Of a stretch of 64,000 bases of DNA, positions 34,590-45,345 are shown piece by piece; positions within the stretch are counted from its first letter, which is position 1; each line of letters starts with the position of its first letter. The notes below the pieces were generated by a model. The model did no database searches. It was not told where the DNA came from and saw only the letters and a list, made by a program, of their open reading frames with translations. The translations under genes and the position numbers were made by a program. Source of the DNA: Timema cristinae (lineage: Eukaryota > Arthropoda > Insecta > Phasmatodea > Timematidae); assembly GCA_039000515.1 (NCBI GenBank), contig JBCFYV010000012.1:117725849-117789848 (forward strand), written 5' to 3'.

Positions 34590-34830
34590 TATTGAGTCAG
34601 TTTTTTTTAGACGCATGCGCAGTGGTTGAGTCGGTTGGTTTTGAAATCTGATTAGTTCTTCCACGTAGATTTTATGGAGGAACGCGGAAGAGCTGAGAGT
34701 TGTTTCTGTTAGCGCAGAGCGACCAACGCAGTTTGCGATGATTCCTTGTGATTGGCTTAGAGCTCATCGTCACATGACCACATTTCAGTCCTTCTCTTGT
34801 TTTTTCAGTGAAAGTGTGAATCACAGTAAT
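34590..34830 (+). promoter_or_regulatory. candidate promoter / 5' region of the coiled-coil gene
   Basis: A less AT-rich block with GACGCATGCGCAGT at about 34611, which resembles the NRF1 palindrome. It also has ATTGG (inverted CCAAT) near 34752 and GTCACATGAC with a CACATG E-box near 34770. It ends 280 bases before the first ATG and contains acceptor-like CTTGTTTTTTCAG at 34796-34808, so a 5' UTR intron is possible. A diverged copy lies inside the intron at 36945-37150. Assignment is inference from motifs and position. Confidence 0.4.
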
Positions 34831-35108
34831 TCCTCGGTCCTCCCGGCCACCGATGAAGCCGTGTCTTGAGGAATAAAATCATAAAATACAAAAAAATAAC
34901 ACTTTAATACAATGAATTTGAGTTTGATTTCGACTGTAACCATGGAAATGCCTCTCGACGTTTCGTTGTTAAACCTACCATCCACTAAACTAACATCAAA
35001 ACAGAGAAATTTCAAGTATTATTTTTTATCAATAATAGGTGATAAATTGAAAAAAAATATAGTTTCTTCTTTATCTTAAATGTCACTGTAGCGAGCATTG
35101 AAAAGATC

Positions 35109-36530
35109 ATGTCAACACTAGAAAGTTTGTTGGAGGGTGATGAACCGGCAGACTTACCGCGACCATCTACCAAGACAGAAGTAATAGACCCACGACCATC
35201 TACCCCAACAGATGTAATAGACCCGCAACAAATTACCACAACATATGTAATAGACCTGCAACAATTTACCCCAACAGATGTAATAGACCCGCAACAATTT
35301 ACCACAACAGATTTAATAAACCAGCGACCACCTACCACAACATATGTAATAGACCCGCAACCATCTACCACAACAGATGTAATAGACCCGCAACCATCTA
35401 CCACAAAAGATGTAATAGACCCGCAACCATCTACCACAACAGATGTAATAGACCCGCGACCATCTAACACAAAATATGTAATAAGCCCGCAACCATCTAC
35501 CACAACAAATGTAATAGACCCACGACCATCTACCACAACAGATGTAATAGACCCGCAACCATCTACCACCACAGATGTAATAGACCCGCAACAATTTACC
35601 ACAACAGATGTAATAAACCCGCGACCATCTACCTCAACAGGTGCAATAGCCCCACAGCCATTTACCACAACAGATGTAATAGACTCACATCCATTTACCA
35701 CAACAGATGTAATAGACCCGAAACCATCTATCACATCAGATATAATAGACACACAACCATCTACCACAACAGATTCAATAGGCCAACAACAATACACCAC
35801 AACAGATGCAAAGGAGTCACGAACAATTAATATAACTAAGCCTGCCACTGGTACTAAAGACGTAATAAGTCGACGGGCAGTTGATGAAAAACTTACCCCT
35901 ACCACTGGTACTAAAGACGCCACAAGTCGACGGGCAGTTGATGAAAAACTCACCCCTACCACTGGTACTAAAGACATAATAAGTCGACGGGCAGTTGATG
36001 AAAATCTTACCCCTACCACTGGTACTAAAGACGTCACAAGTCGACGGGCAGTTGATGAAAAACTTACCCCTACCACTGGTACTAAAGACGTAATAAGTCG
36101 ACGGGCAGTTGATGAAAAACTTACCCCTACCACTGGTACTAAAGACGTAATAAGTCGACGGGCAGTTGATGAAAAACTCACCCCTACCACTGGTACTAAA
36201 GACGTAATAAGTCGACGGGCAGTTGATGAAAAACTCACCCCTTCCACTGGTACTAAAGACGTCACAAGTCGACGGGCAGTTGATGAAAAACTTACCCCTA
36301 CCACTGGTACAAACGTAATAAGACCACTGACAACTGCTGAAACAGTTGGCCCTATCACTGGTACACCAGATGCAAGACTGCCCCCATTAAGTGTTACCTC
36401 CCCTAGTAGCCCATTACTGGTCGAGAGACTTCAGAAGACTACAGCTACAAAGCAGGCACCACCCGTGCCACAAAAACGCCGATCATTAAGTTTCAACGTA
36501 TTGGAAGACAGCAGGCGTTCACCTGATAAG
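35109..36530 (+). CDS. repetitive coiled-coil protein, exon 1 (T/P-rich repeats)
   Basis: First coding exon, 474 codons, of an unrecognised gene. The ATG at 35109 is the first in frame after a stop at 35043. Residues 20-239 are about 20 copies of an 11-residue unit, consensus STTTDVIDPQP. Residues 250-401 are 8 copies of a 19-residue unit, consensus KDVISRRAVDEKLTPTTGT. Both are tandem DNA repeats (33 and 57 bases) kept in frame, which argues for selection on the protein. A non-repeated end has a proline-rich PPVPQKRR motif. The exon stops at a good donor (AAG|GTAATG) in phase 0; reading through gives a stop three codons later. The first region is likely disordered and possibly O-glycosylated or phosphorylated (inference). 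The long open frames on the other strand are shadows of the repeats. Function is unknown. Confidence 0.8.
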
Positions 36531-36944
36531 GTAATGAGCTAGTCTTTTTAATAGCAGGTGCAACAAGAATTTGTAGAAAATACTGTATCGAAACTATGAA
36601 TAGAGACGCACACTAAGTTGTGCGTGGGACCAAAGCTTAGTTCACACCACACGGTCATTGAGAGCGGGATAAGATTGAGTGTCGTAGTAATTCACACGAT
36701 TGAAGCAACCCATGTTGGCACATATTACTTTGCAACGAAAAATATAAACAGCTAATTATTGGTATATTAATGTGTTTTTATTGGATAAACGGATCTCAAA
36801 GACGGATGTTTTCAAATTACGATATTGTATTGTGTCGTGAAATAGATACAAAAAACAAAATAGGACCGATACATGCGCTTTCTATTTAACGAATGATTTC
36901 AAATAAATTCTCATCAGTAAACGCGGCTGTCTGCCAGTATCTCA

Positions 36945-37150
36945 CCTTGCAGGCGTATGCGCACTTATTGACTCATTAAAAAAAAATTGAATTGGTTCTC
37001 CTAAGTTGATGTTTTCGCGCATAAAAATAAAGCTGAAATTATTTCAAGTCGCACCGAGGGGACTACGCTGACCGGGCTGACATCTTGTGATTAGCTTAGA
37101 GCTCGTCACGTGATTACATTTCTGCTCTAATCTCGTTTTTACAGCGAATG
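36945..37150 (+). repeat. diverged copy of the 34590-34830 promoter-like block
   Basis: Shared landmarks in the same order: TATGCGCACTTATTGACTCA (versus GTGCGCGTATTGAGTCAG), a T/A run, TTGTGATTAGCTTAGAGCTC (versus TTGTGATTGGCTTAGAGCTC), TCACGTGATTACATTTC, and CTCGTTTTTACAGCGAATGT. The E-box here is a perfect CACGTG. It could be an alternative promoter, a segmental duplication or two copies of a mobile element. Confidence 0.6.
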
Positions 37151-37424
37151 TGTAAATAAAAAATAATTATAAATATAGTAAATAGGATAGTTGTTACTAC
37201 ACGCAACGCATTTTTATATAAAATTTAAACAAACAGAGCACCTGAAAATAAATATTTCTGCTTCCATAATATTTTGGAAGTTTTGCATTTACTACAATTA
37301 TTATTCCGTTCTGTAACTTGAACTAAAATATCCCCACCCTGAAACATTACTATATTTCTTAAAGGAATGACCGCTCTGAAGTCTTACATTTATTAGAAGC
37401 ATCTACAATTATTTTATCTTCTGT

Positions 37425-37633
37425 AACCGCGTCACAGTCATTTCTCTTTTGGGTTATATGCGTGTAATAAATATTCAAATATGTTAAGGATGTGGAAGGT
37501 TGTATTTAGATGACGTACATCTACATTTTCGTGGAGGTAGAGTGAAAAACCATCAATGTACCTGCCCGATATTCGTACCCTGATCTCTCTGTCATCTCCA
37601 GTAGAGTATGTTGAAAGAGTGAGGCCCTATCAC
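37425..37633 (-). repeat. SINE family A, body part, split by the 44-bp array
   Basis: Minus strand body and B box region (CAGGGTACGAATATCGGGCA, TCACTCTACCTCCACGAAAA). The tRNA head appears to resume at about 39370-39395 (complement of TTTAGACTATTGGACCAACT) on the far side of the array. Confidence 0.6.
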
Positions 37634-39361
37634 CAGTTTCATAGTCAGATTCAGCACGCCTTCTGGTCCAGGTAGGTGTCGTGTTGTATTTAGTGCAGCA
37701 CGCCTTCTGGTCCAGGTAGGTGTCGTGTTGTATTTAGTGCAGCACGCCTTCTGGTCCAGGTAGGTGTCGTGTTGTATTTAGTGCAGCGCGCCTTCTGGTC
37801 CAGGTAGGTGTCGTGTTGTATTTAGTGCAGCACGCCTTCTGGTCCAGGTAGGTGTCGTGTTGTATTTAGTGTAGCGCGCCTTCTGGTCCAGGTAGGTGTC
37901 GTGTTGTATTTAGTGTAGCGCGCCTTCTGGTCCAGGTAGGTGTCGTGTTGTATTTAGTGCAGCACGCCTTCTGGTCCAGGTAGGTGTCGTGTTGTATTTA
38001 GTGCAGCACGCCTTCTGGTCCAGGTAGGTGTCGTGTTGTATTTAGTGTAGCGCGCCTTCTGGTCCAGGTAGGTGTCGTGTTGTATTTAGTGCAGCACGCC
38101 TGCTGGTCCAGGTAGGTGTCGTGTTGTATTTAGTGCAGCACGCCTTCTGGTCCAGGTAGGTGTCGTGTTGTATTTAGTGCAGCACGCCTTCTGGTCCAGG
38201 TAGGTGTCGTGTTGTATTTAGTGTAGCACGCCTTCTGGTCCAGGTAGGTGTCGTGTTGTATTTAGTGTAGCACGCCTTCTGGTCCAGGTAGGTGTCGTGT
38301 TGTATTTAGTGCAGCACGCCTTCTGGTCCAGGTAGGTGTCGTGTTGTATTTAGTGTAGCACGCCTTCTGGTCCAGGTAGGTGTCGTGTTGTATTTAGTGC
38401 AGCGCGCCTTCTGGTCCAGGTAGGTGTCGTGTTGTATTTAGTGTAGCACGCCTTCTGGTCCAGGTAGGTGTCGTGTTGTATTTAGTGTAGCACGCCTTCT
38501 GGTCCAGGTAGGTGTCGTGTTGTATTTAGTGCAGCGCGCCTTCTGGTCCAGGTAGGTGTCGTGTTGTATTTAGTGCAGCACGCCTTCTGGTCCAGGTAGG
38601 TGTCGTGTTGTATTTAGTGCAGCACGCCTTCTGGTCCAGGTAGGTGTCGTGTTGTATTTAGTGCAGCACGCCTTCTGGTCCAGGTAGGTGTCGTGTTGTA
38701 TTTAGTGCAGCACGCCTTCTGGTCCAGGTAGGTGTCGTGTTGTATTTAGTGCAGCACGCCTTCTGGTCCAGGTAGGTGTCGTGTTGTATTTAGTGTAGCG
38801 CGCCTTCTGGTCCAGGTAGGTGTCGTGTTGTATTTAGTGAACCGCGCCTTCTGGTCCAGGTAGGTGTCGTGTTGTATTTAGTGTAGCGCGCCTGCTGGTC
38901 CAGGTAGGTGTCGTGTTGTATTTAGTGCAGCACGCCTTCTGGTCCAGGTAGGTGTCGTGTTGTATTTAGTGCAGCACGCCTTCTGGTCCAGGTAGGTGTG
39001 TTGTATTTAGTGCAGCATGCCTTCTGGTCCAGGTAGGTGTCGTGTTGTATTTAGTGCAGCACGCCTTCTGGTCCAGGTAGGTGTCGTGTTGTATTTAGTG
39101 CAGCACGCCTTCTGGTCCAGGTAGGTGTCGTGTTGTATTTAGTGCAGCACGCCTTCTGGTCCAGGTAGGTGTCGTGTTGTATTTAGTGAACCGCGCCTTC
39201 TGGTCCAGGTAGGTGTCGTGTTGTATTTAGTGCAGCGCGCCTTCTGGTCCAGGTAGGTGTCGTGTTGTATTTAGTGCAGCACGCCTTCTGGTCCAGGTAG
39301 GTGTCGTGTTGTATTTAGTGTAGCGCCGAACTTGAGGGTAATAAGTCCGACTATGAAACTG
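37634..39361. mobile_element. array-containing insertion with 13-bp terminal inverted repeats
   Basis: CAGTTTCATAGTC at 37634-37646 and its perfect complement GACTATGAAACTG at 39349-39361 bracket the whole 44-bp array. On either side lie parts of one family A SINE. This suggests a mobile unit with an internal tandem repeat, as known for some MITE- and Helitron-like elements, or a hairpin-initiated amplification. No target duplication could be fixed. Confidence 0.5.
37652..39326 (+). repeat. minisatellite, 44-bp unit, ~38 copies
   Basis: Unit: GCCTTCTGGTCCAGGTAGGT followed by GTCGTGTTGTATTTAGT and a variable CAGCAC / TAGCGC / GAACCGC. Length is almost invariant and most differences are C/T or A/G changes at the 7-base variable block. 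In the gene's sense orientation each unit has CAG|GTAGGT preceded by a pyrimidine-rich stretch. Confidence 0.97.
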
Positions 39362-39842
39362 TCCATTAGAGTTTAGACTATTGGACCAACTGAGTAGGCA
39401 ATTAAATTAAATAAGGTTGAAAAATGACACCTGGACACGTTAATTGAACCCATTTGTCTTAAAATGGTCTGTTGGGATCCTATTAAATTATAACTTTATT
39501 TGTTTGAGAAAAGTTAGATTTGTGTTTCTAACCATTTTCTCTGAGCTCAGAACTGCCACGATTTAACGAGAAACGTCCTTAGAAATTAGATAGGTTCACA
39601 TTTAATTGGTTATTTATAATTATAGAGCTTAAAAATAAAGTTTATATTAAATAGGGACAAGATGATACCATTCACCCCCGTTTTCACGTTAACAAACTAC
39701 TTATAAAATAATGTGGAGTTTATGACCGCTTTACAAAGCGTCTCAGGCTTCCTTAGGCAGCCTCCCATTAAATATTTGTTTATATTTTCAAACACATATT
39801 GCATTTTAAATTGTTTTTTTTTTTTTTTTTTCATAATCCCAG

Positions 39843-42800
39843 GAAGAAAAACTGACTGTTCCCTTTCCGAAATCACGTGTCGAGAATGGAAAAACAGTCA
39901 AATTTTCGGAGCCCGCCAACGAGGGGGCTACCATGACGCCTAACGCGTCATCCCCCCTTGCCATGACCTCACCCACCGACGATATGAAGTGTGAAAACCT
40001 TATCAAGGCAATAGAGTACATTACGGCTCAGAGAGACAGATGCCTCACCTCAAGAGCCATTGATTTGGAGACCATCGACAGCCAGAAGAAGCAGATGGCA
40101 GCGATGCGAGAACAAATGAACCAACTCTCAGAAACAGATCGCGGACGATCCATCGAGACGCACCTTCAAAAAGAACGAGAGTACATGTCTGCTTTGGAAG
40201 AAAAAGATGCACTGGTGGCGTCTTTGAAGGAGCAGCTGGCAGACAGCGTCCGGAAGTCACAAAACAACGAAGGCCTGCAGTATCTTACAGATCAAATCAA
40301 GGATTATCGAGAGAAGTTGAAAGAAAAGGATGAATCCATTGAATCGCTGGAAGGAAATATTAAAAAGCTCAACCTAGATCACTTGTCGGAAATATCGAAA
40401 TTAAATCATATGCTTGAAAATAGTCGGCGCCATTTGGAAAACAAAGATGCCAAGGTAAAAATAATCCAAAAGAAAGTGTCAGAAACTTTAAGTTTGCCGT
40501 TAAAATCAATCTACGAAACAATCGAGTTTGACAAACGTACAAGGGAGGAACTGTCAAAATATAACCACGGTAAGGAGGCTTATATAGCGTTGTTGAAGGA
40601 CAAGTTGGAAGAAAGTGACAGAAAGGTGGAACAGATACGAGAACAAGCTTTAGATAAGATTGCTCGTGAGAGGGATCAATACAATACTGTCATAGAAAAT
40701 AACAAATTATTAATATCATCTCTAAAGGCAAAGTTATCGGAAAGTATACTTAAAACAGAATGCCAGCGTTCCATACGAACCATCACCACTGAAAGAGACA
40801 GGTTGAATTACTTTTTACGGCAACAGAAGTATGCTTTGGAAAAGTTTCAAAAAAACTACAGGGAAACTTTGGCGAAAACGGGAAAAGACCTAGATAATGC
40901 CCATAAAATGATCGTAGAGGCTAATAACAAGTTCAAAAGTATATTAGAAGAAAAGTATTTGTTGGTAAAGTTAATAAACTCAAAGTTGGAAGAATTCGTC
41001 CCAAAGTCAAAATTCAATGAAATGGTAGAAAAAATCTCGGAGGAAAGGGATAACTACAAGCGTGTTGTAGAAATAAAGAACTCGGAAATAACTTCCTTTC
41101 ACGTCAAAATGAACGATTTCATAAAAATATCGGAGCATCAACAAGTCATCAACACACTTGTTGAAGAAAAAATGAAATACATGTCCCTACTAGAAGATAA
41201 AGAATTGGTGATTAGTAATTTACACCGCGAGTTGATGGAAGCTTCGAGTAACACGCAGGAGGCGCTTGTTTATGCTTACAATTGGTTTTATAAGGAGAAG
41301 GAAAAACATGAAACCATATTGAAAGCAAAGGAAGAGCAGATAACGCATTTTATCAAAGAAGTAGAAAGTTGCAATAAAAAGATAGAAGAGGTGAGAGCGG
41401 AAGCTGTAATTATAGTGGAACAGGAGAAAGATCGGATTAAAGCTAGTTTGGAAGAAAAAGAATTTAGAATTCAAGGGCTGACCAAACAACTTTTAGAAAG
41501 CGTCCCGAGGTTCCAATTTGAAAGAGCCATCCAATCTACCAACACCGAAAGAGAAAAGTACCAAGAAATAATAGAGTCAAAAGTCAGATATTGAACGTCT
41601 TGAAGGGAATTATTTTAAAGATGACCAGAGTTCAAAGAGAAAACTTGAAGAGATAATCGAAAATAACACAAAGGAAACTGACAAATACAAAGAACTACTT
41701 AAGGAAAAAGACGCTTACACGGAATCCCTGCACGCCAACCTGAATGAAAGTATACCGAAGTCGGATCACGAACATGCTATTAGGGTGCTCACCAAAGAGA
41801 GGAACGATTACAAAGTTTCTGCCGAAACAAATGTATCTGAGCTCGAATTACTCAGAAAGAAGTTGGCTGACAGTTTACCAAAGTCAAAGCATGATCGAGT
41901 TATTGAATTGATTACCAACGAAAAGGTTAAGTACAAAGTGATTCTGGATGAGAAGGAGACTATGATACGAGACCTGAATATACGCTTGACCGATTATTTA
42001 AAAGACTCGCAAGACAAAACAACAAGAGATTTTACAAATGGATTGAATGAAAGGAATAATTATAAAGCGCTTCTGAAACAGAAAGAATCAGAAATAGAAT
42101 ATCTAAAAAGGCAGCTGGAAGAAAACATGCTAAATAGCGAAGAAAGAATGTAACCAGAGAGTGGAGCTAATAACTGTTGATAGAGACCAATACAAAAAAA
42201 TGCTGGAGAGTAATGAGTTAGAACTAGCATCATTGAAGGCAAAGGTATTGTCCAGTGTTACAAAATCGGAATTCAACGCCACCGTTAAGTCTATCTACAA
42301 CGATACGGACACGTATAGGGAGCTTTTGGAGAACCAAGACCTGGCATTGAAACACTTAAGCGATGAATTCAAAAAATCTATCGGGATATCAAACAACAAC
42401 ATGCAACTTGCGGTGGACCTAGTTATTAAAGAAAATGAAAGATATGCTAGCATTTTAAAAGATAAAGAAACTCTAATAGCGTCCCAAGAGAAAGAGTTGG
42501 CAAAAAGAATCCCCAAGTCAGTGTATGATGACGACATCGCAGGGATAACAGAGGAAAGATACACTTGTAAGTCTCTTTTGAAAGAGAAGGAGACGGACAT
42601 AGCATTTTTGAATTACAAGCTCAAGAGAGCCGTAGATAAGTTGGACCACGAGCGATTTGTTGAATTACTAACCAAGGAAAACAAAAAGTATGAACTACTC
42701 TTGCAGGACAAAGACTCGCTCATAGATGACTTGAAAGGGAAACTTGTAGAGGATTTAAATAAAACACTTGACAGTGTGGTTCAAACAATTAAACTCAGTG

Positions 42801-43948
42801 AAGAGGAGATAAACCACTTCAAAACTGAATTAAAGAGTAAAGATTCAACCATAGCACAACTGCACGAACAACTGATGTCTAGTGTTGATAAAGCTGAGCA
42901 CGATAAAGCTATCGCCTCACATCATAAAGAAATAGACCAGATTAACGCATCTTTAGCTCGAAAAGAACGACTATCTCAACCTCTGATTGAGACCATCGGA
43001 GATGCCAGAGTTCAAACACGTGACGCTGTGAGCCGTGATCCCAAGAGAGACCAATTAAATGGTCAAAATCTAGAAACGGAGAAGTTATGTTACAGCAATA
43101 AACAATCAGCAGATAAACAACCACGTTTATGTGAGGGTGAAAATGGTGAGGTCTGTCCAAAAAAGATTAGTTACAAGATCAATGACGTAGCTGGAAACAA
43201 ACAGTTTGGAAATGGAGAAGAAAAGGATTGTCCTAATTTAGAACATATAGACAATAAGGAGCACAATGGTTATTCAGATGTTCATTTACGGGACGCAAGA
43301 AGAGTTCAGAAGCACCTTGCGGAGACCATCATAGAGCTCGCAAGACAAAGAGATGAAAGTGTATCTACTCTAAAAACCAAACAAGTCATCATTGATTCGT
43401 TAGCAGAAAAAAATGATAAAAAACAAAGCAATGGCAAGAGCTCCATTGGTCAGCAAGAAATTGATTCGGATCTGAAGAAATCTCACAGTGAGATTGATAA
43501 CTACATAAACTTAGAATTGGGTACCTCTAAGAAAACCTGCACTTTAAGTGAATCAAGTGACTCTATAAAAACTTCATCTTACTCTTTAAGTGAAGCAAGT
43601 GAACCAAAAAAATCTTCATCGTATTTATTAAGGAAAGCAAGTTACCTTGGAAACACTTACTATTCGAGTGAATCATCAACCGAAGAAACATCTGGGCTAG
43701 AACATATTATGAGGGATATACAAATTAAAAAATCCCCCCTTGCTCGAAGACGGCTATTAATGGAAATGATCAATGAGAAACCGTCTAAGTATGTGGAAGG
43801 TAATACTTCCCTGAACAAATATGAGGATACATTCACAAAGGGATATCCCCAACAGGAGGATATTGGCTTGCAGCTCTCCTCCATCGGCATGGCAAGCATT
43901 ACTTCAGGAATAAAAAGGCTAAGAGATAGCCCCGATAAGAGTGTGTAG
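39843..43948 (+). CDS. repetitive coiled-coil protein, exon 2 (two frameshifts)
   Basis: Second coding exon. The frame opens right at the acceptor: the 30 codons before the ATG at 39933 are open and join in phase 0 to exon 1, giving PDK|EEKLTVPFPKSRVENG at the junction. The rest is charged, heptad-rich coiled coil with a repeat of about 41 residues, pattern (L)PKSxxxxxIxxITxERxxYK then LLExKExxIxxLxxxL. From about 43000 a low-complexity S/K-rich tail follows (SESSDSIKTSSYSLSEASE). Two +1 shifts break the frame: near 41578-41583 (four As where three keep the repeat) and at 42140-42153 (GAAGAAAGAATGTAAC). Correcting both gives roughly 1,840 residues with exon 1. They could be assembly errors, or the gene may be decaying. 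It resembles centrosomal, ciliary or golgin-type scaffold proteins only in architecture; I do not recognise the family. Confidence 0.75.
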
Positions 43949-44000
43949 ATTAATCTTGAGAAGAGTTGGTCTTCGAGTCGACCACATCTGGAAGATTCAG

Positions 44001-44285
44001 AGCCGTGAAACCAAATCGGCCTCTACGACCAGACGGATCTTTCAGCCAAACCATTGCTATGATAACCAATCGGATACTCTAGCCAAAGCGTTGACTAGAA
44101 CCAAAGCAATCCCTGCGTTCAAACCAAATGGATATCTAAACAAATCCATTGCCGCTTTAATGACGAGAAAGATATGTTTAGATAGGGAAAAGCCTCTAGT
44201 TAATAAATTATATACTGTTGACCAAGGCTATAAGCATGAGCACAGTTTCATTGCTCACATAAAGTGGATTGTAAAACCAAAATAA
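44001..44285 (+). CDS. possible C-terminal exon of the coiled-coil gene
   Basis: The exon 2 frame ends with a TAG at 43946-43948. A 58-base intron 43943-44000 (weak donor AGT|GTGTAG, acceptor GAAGATTCAG) would join phase 0 to a 94-codon open frame. It begins SRETKSASTTRRIFQ and ends HIKWIVKPK with TAA at 44283. A third +1 frameshift would give nearly the same end. Composition is basic and S/T/N-rich, like the preceding tail. The simple alternative is that translation ends at 43948 and this is 3' UTR. Confidence 0.35.
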   Translation, partial: SRETKSASTTRRIFQPNHCYDNQSDTLAKALTRTKAIPAFKPNGYLNKSIAALMTRKICLDREKPLVNKLYTVDQGYKHEHSFIAHIKWIVKPK

Positions 44286-44534
44286 TAATGGATTCGGTTT
44301 AGAAGAGGTTTTCAAATAGTCTAACTTATTGTAGGTGGTGTGTAGCTTTCAGGAAAAGTTAATTATTAATTTTCTTCATTTATGGTACTGATTGATCTTT
44401 GATATTTTAACGTTGTAAGATAAAACTTTTCCCCTAATTTACAAGTACATTTCAGTCAATAATTATGTTAGCATTCTTAGCATAGAATAGCAAAGAAACT
44501 AGTGTTGATAAAGCAACAAGATGCATTCTTTCAA

Positions 44535-44540
44535 AATAAA
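44535..44540 (+). terminator. candidate polyadenylation signal
   Basis: AATAAA about 590 bases after the exon 2 stop and 250 after the possible extended stop, before the reverse-strand retroelement. Assignment rests on position only. Confidence 0.3.
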
Positions 44541-44689
44541 ATGTTGACACACGCTTACGTATCTTACAAGATTTATTATGTTCGAATAAGGATTAATTGA
44601 AATTTAATTGGGTCAAAGAAATATACTTAGTCTACTCTTTGGCATTCGAAACTCGAATGTTCACTGCCTCACTTACAAACATATGCCAC

Positions 44690-45005
44690 TTATCCCTATC
44701 TTGAGCTAGTTCTATCCACTCTACCTCATTACACTATATCCCTATTATGAGCTAGTTCTATCATGTCTAAATCATTACACCCTATTCCTATCTTGAGCTA
44801 GTTCTATCCGGTACACCTCATTACACTTTATCCTTATCTTGAGCTAGTAATATGCAGCAGTCCACCTCATTACATTATATCCCTATCTTGAGCTAGGTTT
44901 ATTCAATCTACCTCATAACACCCTATCCCTATCTTAAGCTAGGTTTATCTAATCCACCTCATAACACCATATCCATATCTTGAGCTAGTTCTATCCATTC
45001 CACTT
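44690..45005 (-). repeat. degenerate minisatellite, 45-bp unit, from reverse transcriptase coding DNA
   Basis: About seven diverged copies containing CCTATCTTGAGCTAGTTCTA and CCACCTCATTACACC. On the minus strand the unit encodes the WIELAQDRD motif of the reverse transcriptase that carries it. More diverged than the 54- and 62-bp arrays, so probably older. Confidence 0.85.
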
Positions 45006-45345
45006 CATTACATCCTATTTATTTCAGGTCCATTCTAATGTTATCCTCCCATCTGCATCACGTATTCCTAGTCATGTATTCCCAACGGGTTTTCTTGTTA
45101 GTACCTTGCACAATGTTCCAGAATCTCCCATTCGCGCTGCATGTCCTTCTCACCATAACTTATAAGATTTTACTATCTTAACGATGTATTAAGGGTATAT
45201 AACTCGTCATTATGTAACCTCCTCCACTTCCCAGTAGCCCAATCTCTTTTTAGATTAAATATATTCCTAAGCACCTTGTTTTCGAGCACCCTAAATATAT
45301 TTTCGTCATGTAAGGTCAGAGACCACGTTTCGCACCCATACAGAA

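Larger units (their letters stand above)
36531..39842 (+). other. intron of the coiled-coil gene
   Basis: GT-AG intron of 3.3 kb: donor AAG|GTAATG at 36530/36531, acceptor at 39842 after a ~20-base T run and CATAATCCCAG. Both sides are phase 0 and the joined frame is open. It contains a promoter-like duplicate (36945-37150), a split SINE and a 44-bp array (37634-39361). A diverged T-arm-like motif is at 39423-39455. The rest is AT-rich without recognisable features. Confidence 0.8.

Noticed and set aside
35012..36358. Reverse open frame of 448 codons opposite exon 1
   Set aside because: It mirrors the coding minisatellites. The plus-strand frame has the proper start, donor and downstream exon.
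41570..42155. Programmed ribosomal frameshifting in the coiled-coil exon
   Set aside because: The two sites share no slippery motif or common stop context; base insertions are simpler.
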